DNA of 64,000 nt from an uncultured Lachnospiraceae bacterium (GCA_947594855.1 CANQEL010000009.1:1-64000), one strand, 5' to 3'; positions 1 through 8,912 are shown, counted from the stretch's first letter. The notes: generated by a model from the sequence alone, not told the origin. A program made the numbers and translations.

Positions 1-72
1 CCTTTTTTCAGCAAATGATATGAAAATAACTCAAAAACAATTTCAATTTATTCTTGACATATCACCGCTGGA

Positions 73-1830
73 CTAATCATCAATCTGTTTAAGCATGCTT
101 ATATCTGCATATGCAACAAGCGAATAATTGGTATAATATACTACAAAGCCGGGTTTACTGTTTTTTGGTTTCTTTACATTCTGTATTTCAGTATAATCTA
201 TTTCAACTTTTCCTGAATTCCGCCCTTTTGAATAATAGGCGGCAAGAGCGCCGGCTTCCTCAAATGTACGGTTTGGTATATCAAGTCCCCTGCCTTTTAG
301 GAGGACATGCGAGCCTGCAATTCCCTTTGAATGGAACCACCAGTCGCCATGTGTCTGGTTAGTAAACGTAAGTTCATCATTCTGATAATTATTCTTTCCT
401 ACATATATATCAAATCCATCGCTGGATACATAATGAAGGAAGTGATTTTTCTGTACTTTTTTAACTTTCTTTTTTCCTGAATTCTTTTTAATATATCCTG
501 AATCGTAAAGCTCGTCGCGTATAAGGTTAAGGTCAGCTTCATTTTCAGCTATATCAAGAGAATTGCTTATTGATTCCAGGTGATTTATTTCATCTTTTGT
601 CTCTGCTATCTGAAGCGTAAGAGCTTCATAGGTTCTTTTCAGTTTATTGTATCTGCTAAAATATTTTTTTGAATTATCGATAGCAGACATGCTGCCGTCA
701 AGCGGTATTACAATATCCTCGCCTGTGTAATAATTGTTGCATACTATTGACTTGGCGCCGTATTCAGCCCCATACCCGTATGTCTGCAGAAGCTCGCCGT
801 ATAACCTGTATTTATCACGGCCTTCGGTACTTTTAAACTGTTTTTCCTGTATATCAAGTTTTTTCCTTGCGCGCTCAAGCAATGTGCCTGTAATTTTTCT
901 TAAATCATAAGACTTCTGGCTTATCCGGGTAGACTGGTTCTTTTTTGAATAATAGCTTTCCAGCATTTCGCTTACCGATTCAAACTTTTCGCAATCAGAA
1001 CCCTCATAACTTTTCAGTTCAAAAACTGCAAACTCAACAGGCTTTTTGCCATCATATACAATGTTTGGATAAAACCGCCTGTTTTTTATATCATCAATAA
1101 AGCGGCTTAGTGAACTGTACAACCTGAGACGTTCATCATCATTTACGGAGCCGGCCGGAAAATCAGAATCTAATCCGCTCCTTACACATACTTCAATGGC
1201 CGCAGCAGGGCTGAATCCCGTAAGTGTAGTATATATAGCCTTTGACAGTGGGAGAGGTTTGCTAAGAATTTTATTCATTATTTCAACAGAGAAATCATAA
1301 GGCTCATATTTATCCATAGTGTTAGGAATAAAATACTGCCTTCCGGGAAGCACCTCCCGTACTGAACTTACAAAACTGTTAATCCGTTTTATGCTGTCAA
1401 TTATAATCATCTGGGATTCGCTGTTTTTTTCACAGAAAATTATATTGCTGTGTTTTCCCATCATTTCTATTATAAGATATTTTCTGCAATAATCGCCAAG
1501 CTCGTCAAGATGCTCAAGCTCTATAGTAATAACCCTTTCAAATCCTGCCTGTGATATGTCAGTAATCTTTGCGCCATTCAGATGTTTACGCAGTAACATA
1601 CAGAAATTTGGCGCATTAAGAGGCGATTGTTTACTGTCAGAAGTAAGATATATAAGAGGAAGGCTTGCATTTGCTGAAATAAGCAGCCTGTATATCTGTC
1701 TGTCAGACCCTTTTACCGTAATCAGAAGCTCATCTTTTTCGGGTTGTGCAATTTTAGAAATTCTTCCGCCTGTTATCGTATTGCCCAGTTCATATACAAT
1801 ACATGAGATAGTAGTACCATCAAAAGCCAT
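73..1830 (-). CDS. rqcH: RqcH, ribosome-associated quality control factor (NFACT family)
   Basis: A 585-aa protein with the N-terminal NFACT/FbpA domain, a central helical and coiled-coil part (about residues 300-440) and a C-terminal NFACT-R domain. In Bacillus RqcH binds stalled 50S subunits with peptidyl-tRNA and adds C-terminal alanine tails; older annotations call it fibronectin-binding protein. The segment around residues 96-100 reads GFERV, so the Asp-Arg pair of Bacillus RqcH is Glu-Arg here. The ATG at 1830 has an AAGGAG site upstream. It diverges from yicC, as in the yloA/yloC arrangement of other Firmicutes. Family assignment is secure; tailing activity is inferred. Confidence 0.93.
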   Translation of the reverse strand: MAFDGTTISCIVYELGNTITGGRISKIAQPEKDELLITVKGSDRQIYRLLISANASLPLIYLTSDSKQSPLNAPNFCMLLRKHLNGAKITDISQAGFERVITIELEHLDELGDYCRKYLIIEMMGKHSNIIFCEKNSESQMIIIDSIKRINSFVSSVREVLPGRQYFIPNTMDKYEPYDFSVEIMNKILSKPLPLSKAIYTTLTGFSPAAAIEVCVRSGLDSDFPAGSVNDDERLRLYSSLSRFIDDIKNRRFYPNIVYDGKKPVEFAVFELKSYEGSDCEKFESVSEMLESYYSKKNQSTRISQKSYDLRKITGTLLERARKKLDIQEKQFKSTEGRDKYRLYGELLQTYGYGAEYGAKSIVCNNYYTGEDIVIPLDGSMSAIDNSKKYFSRYNKLKRTYEALTLQIAETKDEINHLESISNSLDIAENEADLNLIRDELYDSGYIKKNSGKKKVKKVQKNHFLHYVSSDGFDIYVGKNNYQNDELTFTNQTHGDWWFHSKGIAGSHVLLKGRGLDIPNRTFEEAGALAAYYSKGRNSGKVEIDYTEIQNVKKPKNSKPGFVVYYTNYSLVAYADISMLKQIDD

Positions 1831-1859
1831 ATTAAAAACTCCTTGTCCTTATTATGTTC

Positions 1860-1888
1860 ATTATACATTCTAAGCTGTAATCCGTAAA
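1860..1888 (-). promoter_or_regulatory. Probable promoter of rqcH
   Basis: On the minus strand TTTACG (1883-1888), a 17-bp spacer and a perfect TATAAT (1860-1865) precede the rqcH ribosome binding site. The -35 box matches the consensus at four of six positions. Confidence 0.55.
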
Positions 1889-1895
1889 GAATTTC

Positions 1896-1924
1896 TTGAC
1901 TACACGGAACCAATAATTTATAAT
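1896..1924 (+). promoter_or_regulatory. Promoter of the yicC-remA-gmk-rpoZ operon
   Basis: TTGACT (1896-1901), a 17-bp spacer and TATAAT (1919-1924) form a near-consensus housekeeping promoter about 35 bp before the yicC start. Confidence 0.8.
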
Positions 1925-1958
1925 GAAATAATGTATGAATATTTAAAGGAGACTTGAA

Positions 1959-2837
1959 ATGATTAAAAGCATGACAGGTTACGGCCGTCAGGAATATGTG
2001 ACCGAAGATTATAAAATTCTGGTTGAAATAAAATCAGTCAATCATAAATACTGTGATATCAGCCTTAAACTTCCAAGACATCTCAATATGTTCGATGCAC
2101 ATATAAGAAACATACTGCATGGATACATTTCCAGAGGCAAAGTGGATGTATATATAAACTATGAAGATTATACCAAGGCCGGGATATCAATAAAATATAA
2201 TAACAATATTGCTGCGGAATATATAAACACCTTAAACCGGATTGGCAATGATTTTGGCCTTTCTAATGATATTAATGCAGCCATGCTCTCCAGATACCCT
2301 GAAGTTATAACTGTAGAAGAAATTACTACAGATGAAAATTTACTTAAGGAGATAGTAAGCAAAGCAACTATAGAAGCGGCTGAAAAATTTGTTAAGTCAA
2401 GAGAAACTGAGGGCGCCAATCTGAAAAAAGATATTCTTGAAAAACTGGATTATCTTTCAGAGTGTGTTGACTTTATAGAAGAAAGATATCCAAAAGTACT
2501 TGAAGAGTACCGTGAAAAACTTTATGCGAAAGTATCAGAACTTATCGGCTCTGTAAATATAGATGAATCAGTACTTGCAACAGAACTTATCGTATATTCA
2601 GACAGAATATGTGTAGATGAGGAAATGGTCAGGCTTAAAAGCCATATAGAAGCCATGAAATCCGAACTTGAAAACAAAGGAAGCATAGGCCGCAAACTTG
2701 ATTTTATAGCACAGGAGCTTAACAGGGAAGCCAACACAACATTATCCAAATCTTCAGATATTGCTATATCAAATAAGGCAATTGATTTAAAAACTGCTAT
2801 TGAAAAGATACGCGAGCAGGTACAAAATATAGAATAG
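1959..2837 (+). CDS. yicC: YicC/YloC family endoribonuclease-like protein
   Basis: A 292-aa protein starting IKSMTGYGR, the hallmark N-terminus of the YicC/YloC family, with the conserved C-terminal helical domain (residues about 205-292, ending in the family IREQVQNIE-type helix). Family members are reported as endoribonucleases in E. coli and B. subtilis. The start at 1959 follows a strong AAAGGAG. It is the first gene of a yicC-remA-gmk-rpoZ operon, the standard Firmicutes order. Confidence 0.93.
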   Translation: MIKSMTGYGRQEYVTEDYKILVEIKSVNHKYCDISLKLPRHLNMFDAHIRNILHGYISRGKVDVYINYEDYTKAGISIKYNNNIAAEYINTLNRIGNDFGLSNDINAAMLSRYPEVITVEEITTDENLLKEIVSKATIEAAEKFVKSRETEGANLKKDILEKLDYLSECVDFIEERYPKVLEEYREKLYAKVSELIGSVNIDESVLATELIVYSDRICVDEEMVRLKSHIEAMKSELENKGSIGRKLDFIAQELNREANTTLSKSSDIAISNKAIDLKTAIEKIREQVQNIE

Positions 2838-2853
2838 TACGTGGAGGCGCTTA

Positions 2854-3120
2854 ATGAAATATATTATTAATATCGGATACGGCAATATGGTTAATGCGGA
2901 TAAAGTAATAAGCATTATTAAACCTGATGCCGCACCGGTGAAACGTCTTATACAACAGGCGAAAGACAATGGAAATGCCCTGGATGCCACCTGCGGCCGT
3001 AAAACCAAATCTGTCATCGTCATAGATAATGGTCTTATAGTGCTGTCGGCGCTGCTTCCTGAAACAATAGCGCAAAGAATTAACAGCAATGATATCATAC
3101 GGGGTGAATATAATGAGTAA
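2854..3120 (+). CDS. remA: RemA-like extracellular matrix regulator (DUF370)
   Basis: An 88-aa DUF370 protein with the typical start IINIGYGNMV. In B. subtilis RemA is a DNA-binding activator of biofilm matrix and osmoprotection genes and assembles into rings; that role here is inferred. The RBS GTGGAGG lies 8 bp before the ATG. Its stop codon overlaps the start of gmk (ATGAGTAA), so the two are probably translationally coupled. Confidence 0.9.
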   Translation: MKYIINIGYGNMVNADKVISIIKPDAAPVKRLIQQAKDNGNALDATCGRKTKSVIVIDNGLIVLSALLPETIAQRINSNDIIRGEYNE

Positions 3121-3739
3121 AAGGGGAATACTTACTGTTATTTCAGGTTTTTCCGGTTCAGGAAAAGGTACGGTTGTAAAAGAACTGGTGAAAAAATACG
3201 GATATGTAGTTTCAGTATCGGCAACTACAAGGGCTCCCCGTACAGGAGAAAGAGAAGGAATAGAATACTTTTTTGTTTCCAGGGAAGACTTTGAAGCCAA
3301 AATCAGTGAAAACGGCTTTCTGGAGCATGCCGAATTTGTAGGAAATTACTATGGCACTCCTGCAAAATATGTAGATGAAATGCTTGATGCCGGAAAAGAT
3401 GTAATTCTTGAAATAGAAGTAAACGGCGGTCTCCAGGTTCGCGAAAGCAGACCTGATACTGTAATGATATTCATGGTGCCGCCTTCCGCCGACGAGCTTA
3501 AAAGCCGCCTTATAAACCGCGGAACAGAAGATATGGATAAAATAAACAAAAGACTTGCGCGCGCTTACGAAGAAACCGAATATATTGATAAATACGATTA
3601 TATAGTAATAAATGAAGATATCGCTGAATGTACAGATTCAATACACAGCATAATACTTAATGAAAAGAAGAAAATAAGGTATAATAATGAGTTAAAATCA
3701 TCAATTATAAATGATTATAAAAGGTTTGAAAGGAGATAA
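3113..3739 (+). CDS. gmk: Guanylate kinase
   Basis: Phosphorylates GMP to GDP. The 208-aa protein from the ATG at 3113 has a P-loop (GFSGSGKGT, residues 12-20), the GMP-binding SATTRAPRTGE segment and the Y-F-V-S and LID regions of the family. An upstream in-frame start at 3089 exists, but 3113 fits the family N-terminus, has GGGGTGAA as RBS, and overlaps the remA stop. Next to rpoZ as usual in Firmicutes. Confidence 0.96.
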   Translation: MSKRGILTVISGFSGSGKGTVVKELVKKYGYVVSVSATTRAPRTGEREGIEYFFVSREDFEAKISENGFLEHAEFVGNYYGTPAKYVDEMLDAGKDVILEIEVNGGLQVRESRPDTVMIFMVPPSADELKSRLINRGTEDMDKINKRLARAYEETEYIDKYDYIVINEDIAECTDSIHSIILNEKKKIRYNNELKSSIINDYKRFERR

Positions 3740-3743
3740 TTTT

Positions 3744-3989
3744 ATGTTACATCCATCTTACAATGATTTATTGGAAGCAGTAAACAACGACGTTGAAAAT
3801 GAGGCTCCTGTAGTAAACAGCAGGTATTCTATTGTACTGGCAACGGCTAAAAGGGCAAGACAGATTATTGACGGCGCAGAACCTCTCATCGGAGGGTTCG
3901 GAAGTGAGGAGAAACCTTTATCCATTGCTATTTCAGAACTTAATAATTCAAAGATAAAAATTCTGTCTGAAGCAGAAGAAGAGGAGTAA
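3744..3989 (+). CDS. rpoZ: RNA polymerase omega subunit
   Basis: An 81-aa omega subunit beginning MLHPSYNDLL. It carries the conserved helix RYSIVLATAKRARQI that contacts the beta-prime C-terminus. It starts 4 bp after gmk, with AGGAGA at 3731-3736. It promotes RNA polymerase assembly. The acidic tail (EAEEEE) is common in Clostridia. Its stop overlaps the next start (TAATG). Confidence 0.92.
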   Translation: MLHPSYNDLLEAVNNDVENEAPVVNSRYSIVLATAKRARQIIDGAEPLIGGFGSEEKPLSIAISELNNSKIKILSEAEEEE

Positions 3990-4534
3990 TGGACAAAAAA
4001 AGTAAATTCAGTTTTAAATACGAGCTGATTATATATATTGTTGTTATCGTGCTCAGCGCATACTTTCTTCCAAAATATGTTATACAAAGAACTGTAGTTG
4101 ACGGAGATTCCATGTTAAATACATTGCATGACAGCGAGCAGCTTATTATGGAAAAAATTTCTTATCATTTTCATGATCCAAAGCGGTTTGACATAATTGT
4201 TTTTTATCCTTATGGCAAAGAAGATAAAAGGCATTATGTAAAGCGCGTAATAGGGCTTCCCGGTGAAACCGTTCAGATTCAGGATTCTGATATATATATT
4301 AACGGACAGCTGCTTAAAGAAAACTATGGAAGAGAACCTGCAGTATATGCCGGAATTGCAGCAGAACCTTTAAAACTTGCAGAAGACGAATTTTTCGTAT
4401 TAGGCGATAACAGAAACGAAAGCTATGACAGCAGATATGCTGAGATAGGGCCTGTAAGCAGGGATAACCTGTGCGGCAGAATAGTATTCAGAATATACCC
4501 ATTTAAAAAATTTGGTGTCATGACATCAAAATAA
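3989..4534 (+). CDS. Type I signal peptidase, first of a tandem pair
   Basis: A 181-aa S26 signal peptidase with one N-terminal membrane segment (residues about 11-28). Ser41 in VDGDSM is the predicted nucleophile and Lys85 in HYVKRVIGLPGE the general base; the GDNR motif lies near residue 138. The family usually reads S-M-x-P-T-L, but here it is SMLNTL, lacking the proline. It removes signal peptides at the outer face of the membrane. It starts inside the rpoZ stop, and the only RBS-like sequence (GAGGAG) is just 2 bp away. About 60% identical by eye to the next gene, so a tandem duplication. Confidence 0.93.
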   Translation: MDKKSKFSFKYELIIYIVVIVLSAYFLPKYVIQRTVVDGDSMLNTLHDSEQLIMEKISYHFHDPKRFDIIVFYPYGKEDKRHYVKRVIGLPGETVQIQDSDIYINGQLLKENYGREPAVYAGIAAEPLKLAEDEFFVLGDNRNESYDSRYAEIGPVSRDNLCGRIVFRIYPFKKFGVMTSK

Positions 4535-4549
4535 TAACCGGAGGCAGTT

Positions 4550-5104
4550 ATGGATAAAAAACAAAACAATTCATTAGCTAAATTTATTTTGGAAATAGCC
4601 ATATATATAGTACTTCTTGTGTTATGTGTTTCTATAGTTCCAAAATATGTTATACAAAGGACAAAAGTTGACGGTACTTCCATGGAAAGAACGCTTCAGG
4701 ACAAAGACAACCTTCTCGTGGAAAAGATATCCTACCGTTTTCATAATCCTAAAAGATTTGATATAATAGTTTTTTATCCTTATGGAAAAGAAGAAGACCC
4801 TGAAGATTATTATGTCAAAAGGGTTATAGGGCTTCCCGGTGAAACCGTTCAGATTATCGGACCGGATATATACATAAACGGCGAAAAGCTTGAAGAACAT
4901 TATGGTAAAGACCCTATTACTGATGAAGGATGCGCCGAAGACCCCATACAACTTGCAGAAGATGAATTTTTCGTACTCGGTGACAACAGGGAAGTAAGCA
5001 GTGACAGCCGCGATTTCGGCCCTGTCAGTAAAAAAGATATTTCCGGACGTGTAGTAATGAGAATATATCCTTTTAAAACTTTTGGATTACTGACAAATAA
5101 ATAG
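4550..5104 (+). CDS. Type I signal peptidase, second of a tandem pair
   Basis: A 184-aa paralogue of the preceding gene with the same architecture: one N-terminal membrane anchor (about 12-30), Ser44 in VDGTSM, Lys90 in YYVKRVIGLPGE, and the GDNR box. It also lacks the usual Pro after the catalytic Ser-Met (SMERTL). The RBS CGGAGG is 6 bp before ATG. The copies differ mainly around residues 80-87 and 110-125, near the substrate-binding face, so they may divide substrates; that is inference. Confidence 0.94.
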   Translation: MDKKQNNSLAKFILEIAIYIVLLVLCVSIVPKYVIQRTKVDGTSMERTLQDKDNLLVEKISYRFHNPKRFDIIVFYPYGKEEDPEDYYVKRVIGLPGETVQIIGPDIYINGEKLEEHYGKDPITDEGCAEDPIQLAEDEFFVLGDNREVSSDSRDFGPVSKKDISGRVVMRIYPFKTFGLLTNK

Positions 5105-5127
5105 AAAAAAATTTTTAAAAAGTTCTG

Positions 5128-5156
5128 TTGACAAACATGTGTTCGTATGTTAATAT
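5128..5156 (+). promoter_or_regulatory. Strong promoter of the LysM gene with embedded LexA box
   Basis: TTGACA (5128-5133), a 17-bp spacer and TAATAT (5151-5156). The spacer contains a LexA-type box (5132-5145), so a bound repressor would block RNA polymerase. The layout is the same as at the lexA promoter at 35429-35457. Confidence 0.82.
5132..5145 (+). promoter_or_regulatory. LexA box 1 of the LysM gene
   Basis: CAAACATGTGTTCG matches the Bacillus SOS-box consensus CGAACRNRYGTTYC at 12 of 14 positions. The 10-mer GTGTTCGTAT here also occurs in the lexA promoter. Confidence 0.75.
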
Positions 5157-5173
5157 TAACAAAACAGATGTTC

Positions 5174-5187
5174 GGAACATTTGTGCG
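5174..5187 (+). promoter_or_regulatory. LexA box 2 of the LysM gene
   Basis: GGAACATTTGTGCG, downstream of the -10, is a weaker SOS-box match (10 of 14) that shares GAACATTTGT with the upstream box at lexA. Confidence 0.6.
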
Positions 5188-5203
5188 CATTGGAGGTATT
5201 AAC

Positions 5204-5515
5204 ATGAACAGAACACATAGAATCAATATTTCATCAATAATCAAATTATCCATAATTATGTTATTTATTTTGGCATCATTTCATATTATAAGAAATGTAA
5301 AAGAAGCTACAGCTGCAAATACTGAGAATAACTTTATTTGCACATCTGTTAAAATTGATGCGAATGATACACTCTGGAGTATAGCAGAAGAATATTATAC
5401 CGGCGATTATAAGGATATGAACGCTTATATAAAAGAAATTAAGAAAGCAAACAATCTGAAAAGTGATATTATACATTCAGGCAGTTATCTTATAATTCCG
5501 CATTATACAAGATAA
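5204..5515 (+). CDS. YneA-like cell division suppressor with LysM domain
   Basis: A 103-aa protein with an N-terminal membrane segment (about 11-29) and a C-terminal LysM-type domain (about 48-100; DTLWSIAEEYY and the closing YLIIP). Length, topology and SOS-type control match YneA of B. subtilis, a LexA-controlled division inhibitor that acts outside the membrane. The start at 5204 has TGGAGG 8 bp upstream; an earlier in-frame ATG at 5147 lies between the promoter elements and is excluded. Unlike yneA, it is not next to lexA but about 30 kb away. The function is inferred from architecture plus operators. Confidence 0.82.
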   Translation: MNRTHRINISSIIKLSIIMLFILASFHIIRNVKEATAANTENNFICTSVKIDANDTLWSIAEEYYTGDYKDMNAYIKEIKKANNLKSDIIHSGSYLIIPHYTR

Positions 5516-5616
5516 GACATAATGTAATATTTTTTCAAATAATATGACACATTTTTAACAATTAATCTATCTAAGATAAGACTTGTTCGATTAATACAAA
5601 AAAGAGGTCATCTATT

Positions 5617-7812
5617 ATGAAAAAATATACATTTATACTTAATAAAACATATAAGCTGCTTACGGTTTTTACACTTGCCTTTTTATTTGCATTTATGACC
5701 AGCACCGGTACCGCCCATGCCAAAACATTAAAAATAAAATATAACGGCAATACCGTTTATTATAAAGGCAAACAGATTGTTTCATATATTGACGGCAAAA
5801 AAGTTAAGGCTGACGGCACTAAAGGAATCAGGCTTAATAAACAGGTAATGGTGTCTTACAATGATGTATTCAAAAAAGGCTGTAAAATAAAAACCACCTA
5901 TAATAAATCTACCGGTAAAATTACATTCAGCGCTAATGGCAAATCTGTAAAGCTTAAAATAGGAAGCAAAAAAGCAACTGTAAACGGTAAAAAGAAAACT
6001 CTAAAGCAGGCTCCCGTAAAGGTAAGATACATAAAAAAGAAAAAGACTAAAATTCTTGTTCCTGCCAAAGTAATTGCCAATGCGTTTGGTTATACTTACA
6101 CTTATTCATCAGCAAACCAGAAATTATCTCTGTCAAGTCCCTTTCTGATTCACTATAATAATGAATGGCACATATACAAAAAGTATTTTGCCGGTTTGGT
6201 CTATGATAATGTAACCGCTGATATGAATTATATGCCCGCAATGTATATTAACGGAAGTGTTATGATGCCTGCTGAAAATATACTTAAGAATGTTATGGGG
6301 CTTGATTACACATACAATTCAGATTCAGGCACAATAACAGTCAAAGCGCTGGAACACAGCCTTAAAATGACTCTTAATTCTAATTCCGCAGTGCTTGATG
6401 ATTCACAACAGATAACATTAAGCTCTGCGCCTGTTGTCGTAAAAAGAAAAGATACAGGGGCTGAAAGTATAATGGTTCCCGCCCATGATGTTATTAATTA
6501 TCTTGGATATTATTATAACTGGAATTCGACTTCTAATATAATAACTATACACACTAAAACATATTTTTCGTGGAAAGCATCTAAAAAAGATTACGACAAA
6601 ACCAAATATAATAATGCAATTACCAATGTTGACGCTACATATGATATTAATAATAAGAATATTATTATTAAAGCTGTATTTGAAAAAACAATCAACCGGG
6701 ATGATATTAAAACTACTGATAATATAAGTAATGACAGAACGTTGTCATTTGAATTTACTTCAGTTAAAAATCTCATTGACAATATAAATCATACAATTAA
6801 CGGCAAAACAATCAATACTGTTGATTTAAATCAGGATGAATCATTGTCGAATTCATCAAAATTACTTATAACCTTTAACAACAGTAACATTAATTATAAA
6901 TATGATGTTACTGATAATACCCTTGTAATAACAATTGCAGAAGAAGTCAGCTCCGACTATGCAATCAGAATAAGCAGACCGAATGAAGTACAATTTACGG
7001 ATATTACAACTAAAGACGATTATATGAATAAAAGGTTTTACATATATATACCCGGAAATTATGTTGATTTTTATTCTGCAAACAAAATATCCGTTAATTC
7101 ATCTGTTGTACAAAATACAGGAATCGTATATAACGCTTCAAGCGGAGTCACTGAAATTACAGTCAACACAACTAAACTCCAGGGCTACAAAATAGTAAGC
7201 CTTGGTTCAATAATAGGCGTTATTATAGACAATCCGGGAAATGTATATGAAAATATAGTAGTACTGGACCCAGGCCATGGAGGCAAAGACCCTGGAGCCT
7301 CAAATAAAGGAGTAAATGAAAGCGACCTTAACCTTACAATATTATACAATTACGCCAAGGAATATTTTGACTCGCCTGAATCTAATGTTAAGGCTTACTG
7401 GACAAGGACTGACGATACTTTCATTTCACTTGCAAACAGGGCGGCATATGCGAAAACAGTAGATGCTGATATATTTATAAGCCTTCATATGAATTCAAGC
7501 AATTCATCGTCGGCAAAAGGAACTGAAGTATATTTTTCAAATGCTAACAACACCCCTTCAGCCGAAGGAATTACCAGCTATAATCTTGCTGCCGCATGTA
7601 TAAGCCGTATTATTGCAAATCTAGGCACGTCAAGACGCGGTATAAAATCAGCCAATTACTATGTTATTAAAAACAATTCGGTACCTGCTGTGCTTATAGA
7701 GCTTGGATTTATAACAAACTCATCTGATTTTAACACAATCACGTCTGCACATTCACAACAGATTGCTGCCAAATCAATATTTGATGCAGCTACGGCAATA
7801 TTTAGCAAATAA
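5617..7812 (+). CDS. Secreted N-acetylmuramoyl-L-alanine amidase (Amidase_3)
   Basis: A 731-aa secreted zinc amidase that cuts the bond between MurNAc and the stem peptide. A signal peptide (about 1-35, ending AHA) is followed by a Lys-rich region with two copper-amine-oxidase-like repeats (about 45-175 and 180-315), an AMIN-like beta region (about 340-545) and the catalytic domain (548-731). Predicted zinc and catalytic residues are His554 (DPGHGG), Glu568, His624 (SLHMN) and Glu695 (IELGF). The AGAGG RBS is weak. The first 300 residues are strikingly basic, which suggests anchoring to anionic wall polymers. I see no convincing promoter in 5516-5616. Confidence 0.93.
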   Translation: MKKYTFILNKTYKLLTVFTLAFLFAFMTSTGTAHAKTLKIKYNGNTVYYKGKQIVSYIDGKKVKADGTKGIRLNKQVMVSYNDVFKKGCKIKTTYNKSTGKITFSANGKSVKLKIGSKKATVNGKKKTLKQAPVKVRYIKKKKTKILVPAKVIANAFGYTYTYSSANQKLSLSSPFLIHYNNEWHIYKKYFAGLVYDNVTADMNYMPAMYINGSVMMPAENILKNVMGLDYTYNSDSGTITVKALEHSLKMTLNSNSAVLDDSQQITLSSAPVVVKRKDTGAESIMVPAHDVINYLGYYYNWNSTSNIITIHTKTYFSWKASKKDYDKTKYNNAITNVDATYDINNKNIIIKAVFEKTINRDDIKTTDNISNDRTLSFEFTSVKNLIDNINHTINGKTINTVDLNQDESLSNSSKLLITFNNSNINYKYDVTDNTLVITIAEEVSSDYAIRISRPNEVQFTDITTKDDYMNKRFYIYIPGNYVDFYSANKISVNSSVVQNTGIVYNASSGVTEITVNTTKLQGYKIVSLGSIIGVIIDNPGNVYENIVVLDPGHGGKDPGASNKGVNESDLNLTILYNYAKEYFDSPESNVKAYWTRTDDTFISLANRAAYAKTVDADIFISLHMNSSNSSSAKGTEVYFSNANNTPSAEGITSYNLAAACISRIIANLGTSRRGIKSANYYVIKNNSVPAVLIELGFITNSSDFNTITSAHSQQIAAKSIFDAATAIFSK

Positions 7813-7826
7813 ATACAGTAAAATAT

Positions 7827-8885
7827 TTATTCTTTTCTTAGAGAAACGGCCTTTGCCGCCATACGTTTACGGTCTTCATCAAGTGCCGCATAGTGCTTCC
7901 GTGTAGTATTCACATCATTATGCCCAAGGACCTCTGCAACAAGGTATATATCGCCTGTTTCTCTATAAAGATTAGTTCCATAAGTACTTCTGAGCTTGTG
8001 AGGGGTTATATGCTTAAAGGTAGTAATCTGACTGGCATATTCCCCCACAAGATTTTCTATTGCCTGCACGCTCATCCGTTTCTTCTGTATAGATAAAAAC
8101 AACGCATCTTCATGCCCCGGTGCGGCGTTTATCTGATTTCTGACATCAATGTAACTGCGGATTGCTTCCTCAACCTCCGTGCCAAAATACACATAATCCT
8201 CTTTATCACCTTTTCTTATTACTTTAAGCCGGTTATTATTAAAATCGATATCATGCATATCGAGGCCAACACATTCGCTTACACGTATGCCTGTGCCAAG
8301 CAACAGAGTAAATATCGCAAGATTTCGCACTTTATTCTTTTCATAATATACCTTTTTCATTCCTGTAAGATTATCGCCACCATGCTCCACAAGATCAAGC
8401 AGACGGGCAACTTCATCATAATCAAGCCTGATAATTTCTTTTTCACGAAGTTTTGGCATATCAACTAGAAGAGTAGGATTGGAGGATATCATTTCTTTCT
8501 TATAAAAATAAGCATAAAAGCTTCTTAATGCAGATAATTTGCGATGAAGCCCCCGGTTATCGTTTTTATAAATATTACCATTATTATCTTTATATATTTT
8601 CAGATACTCAAGATATTCCTCAATGTCAACCGGTTTTACCTTTTCAAGGTCAGAAAGCACAAAATCCCTGGTTTCATAATTTTTATACACGGGATTACAT
8701 GCAATAAGAAATTTGAAAAACAAACGTATATCATATACATAAGATATACGGGTTTTAGTTGTTGTAGTTGTTTCCATTGCCCGAAAATATGCATAAGAAA
8801 AATCGGGCATTGTTTTAAGTACTTCACGCAGCTTCATTGTATTATTAGCCGCCTGTTGTTCATGATACGATAAATTACGTGCCAT
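7827..8885 (-). CDS. Tyrosine recombinase, XerC/XerD-like
   Basis: A 352-aa recombinase with a SAM-like core-binding domain (about 25-135) and a catalytic domain with all expected residues: Arg201 (GTGIR), Lys225, His296 and Arg299 (HKLR), His322 (LGHNDV) and Tyr332. The ATG at 8885 has GAGGTG upstream; a GTG at 8897 overlaps that RBS and is less likely. It is convergent with the amidase. It lacks an excisionase, relaxase or any phage gene nearby, so it looks like a resident chromosome-type recombinase rather than an active integrase. It is slightly longer than Xer proteins (about 300 aa). Confidence 0.88.
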   Translation of the reverse strand: MARNLSYHEQQAANNTMKLREVLKTMPDFSYAYFRAMETTTTTKTRISYVYDIRLFFKFLIACNPVYKNYETRDFVLSDLEKVKPVDIEEYLEYLKIYKDNNGNIYKNDNRGLHRKLSALRSFYAYFYKKEMISSNPTLLVDMPKLREKEIIRLDYDEVARLLDLVEHGGDNLTGMKKVYYEKNKVRNLAIFTLLLGTGIRVSECVGLDMHDIDFNNNRLKVIRKGDKEDYVYFGTEVEEAIRSYIDVRNQINAAPGHEDALFLSIQKKRMSVQAIENLVGEYASQITTFKHITPHKLRSTYGTNLYRETGDIYLVAEVLGHNDVNTTRKHYAALDEDRKRMAAKAVSLRKE

Positions 8886-8912
8886 AAGCCAAATCACCTC
8901 ATTTATTAGTTA

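Noticed and set aside
1-72. A promoter or gene in the first 72 bases.
   Set aside because: TTGACA-like sequence at 54-59 has no matching -10, and no reading frame is convincing.
5516-5616. A promoter for the amidase.
   Set aside because: TTAACA and TAAGAC are weakly placed; nothing better than chance.
7801-7826. AATAAATA / TATTTATT between amidase and recombinase genes as a terminator.
   Set aside because: It is purely AT, so too weak to call, although it sits between convergent genes.
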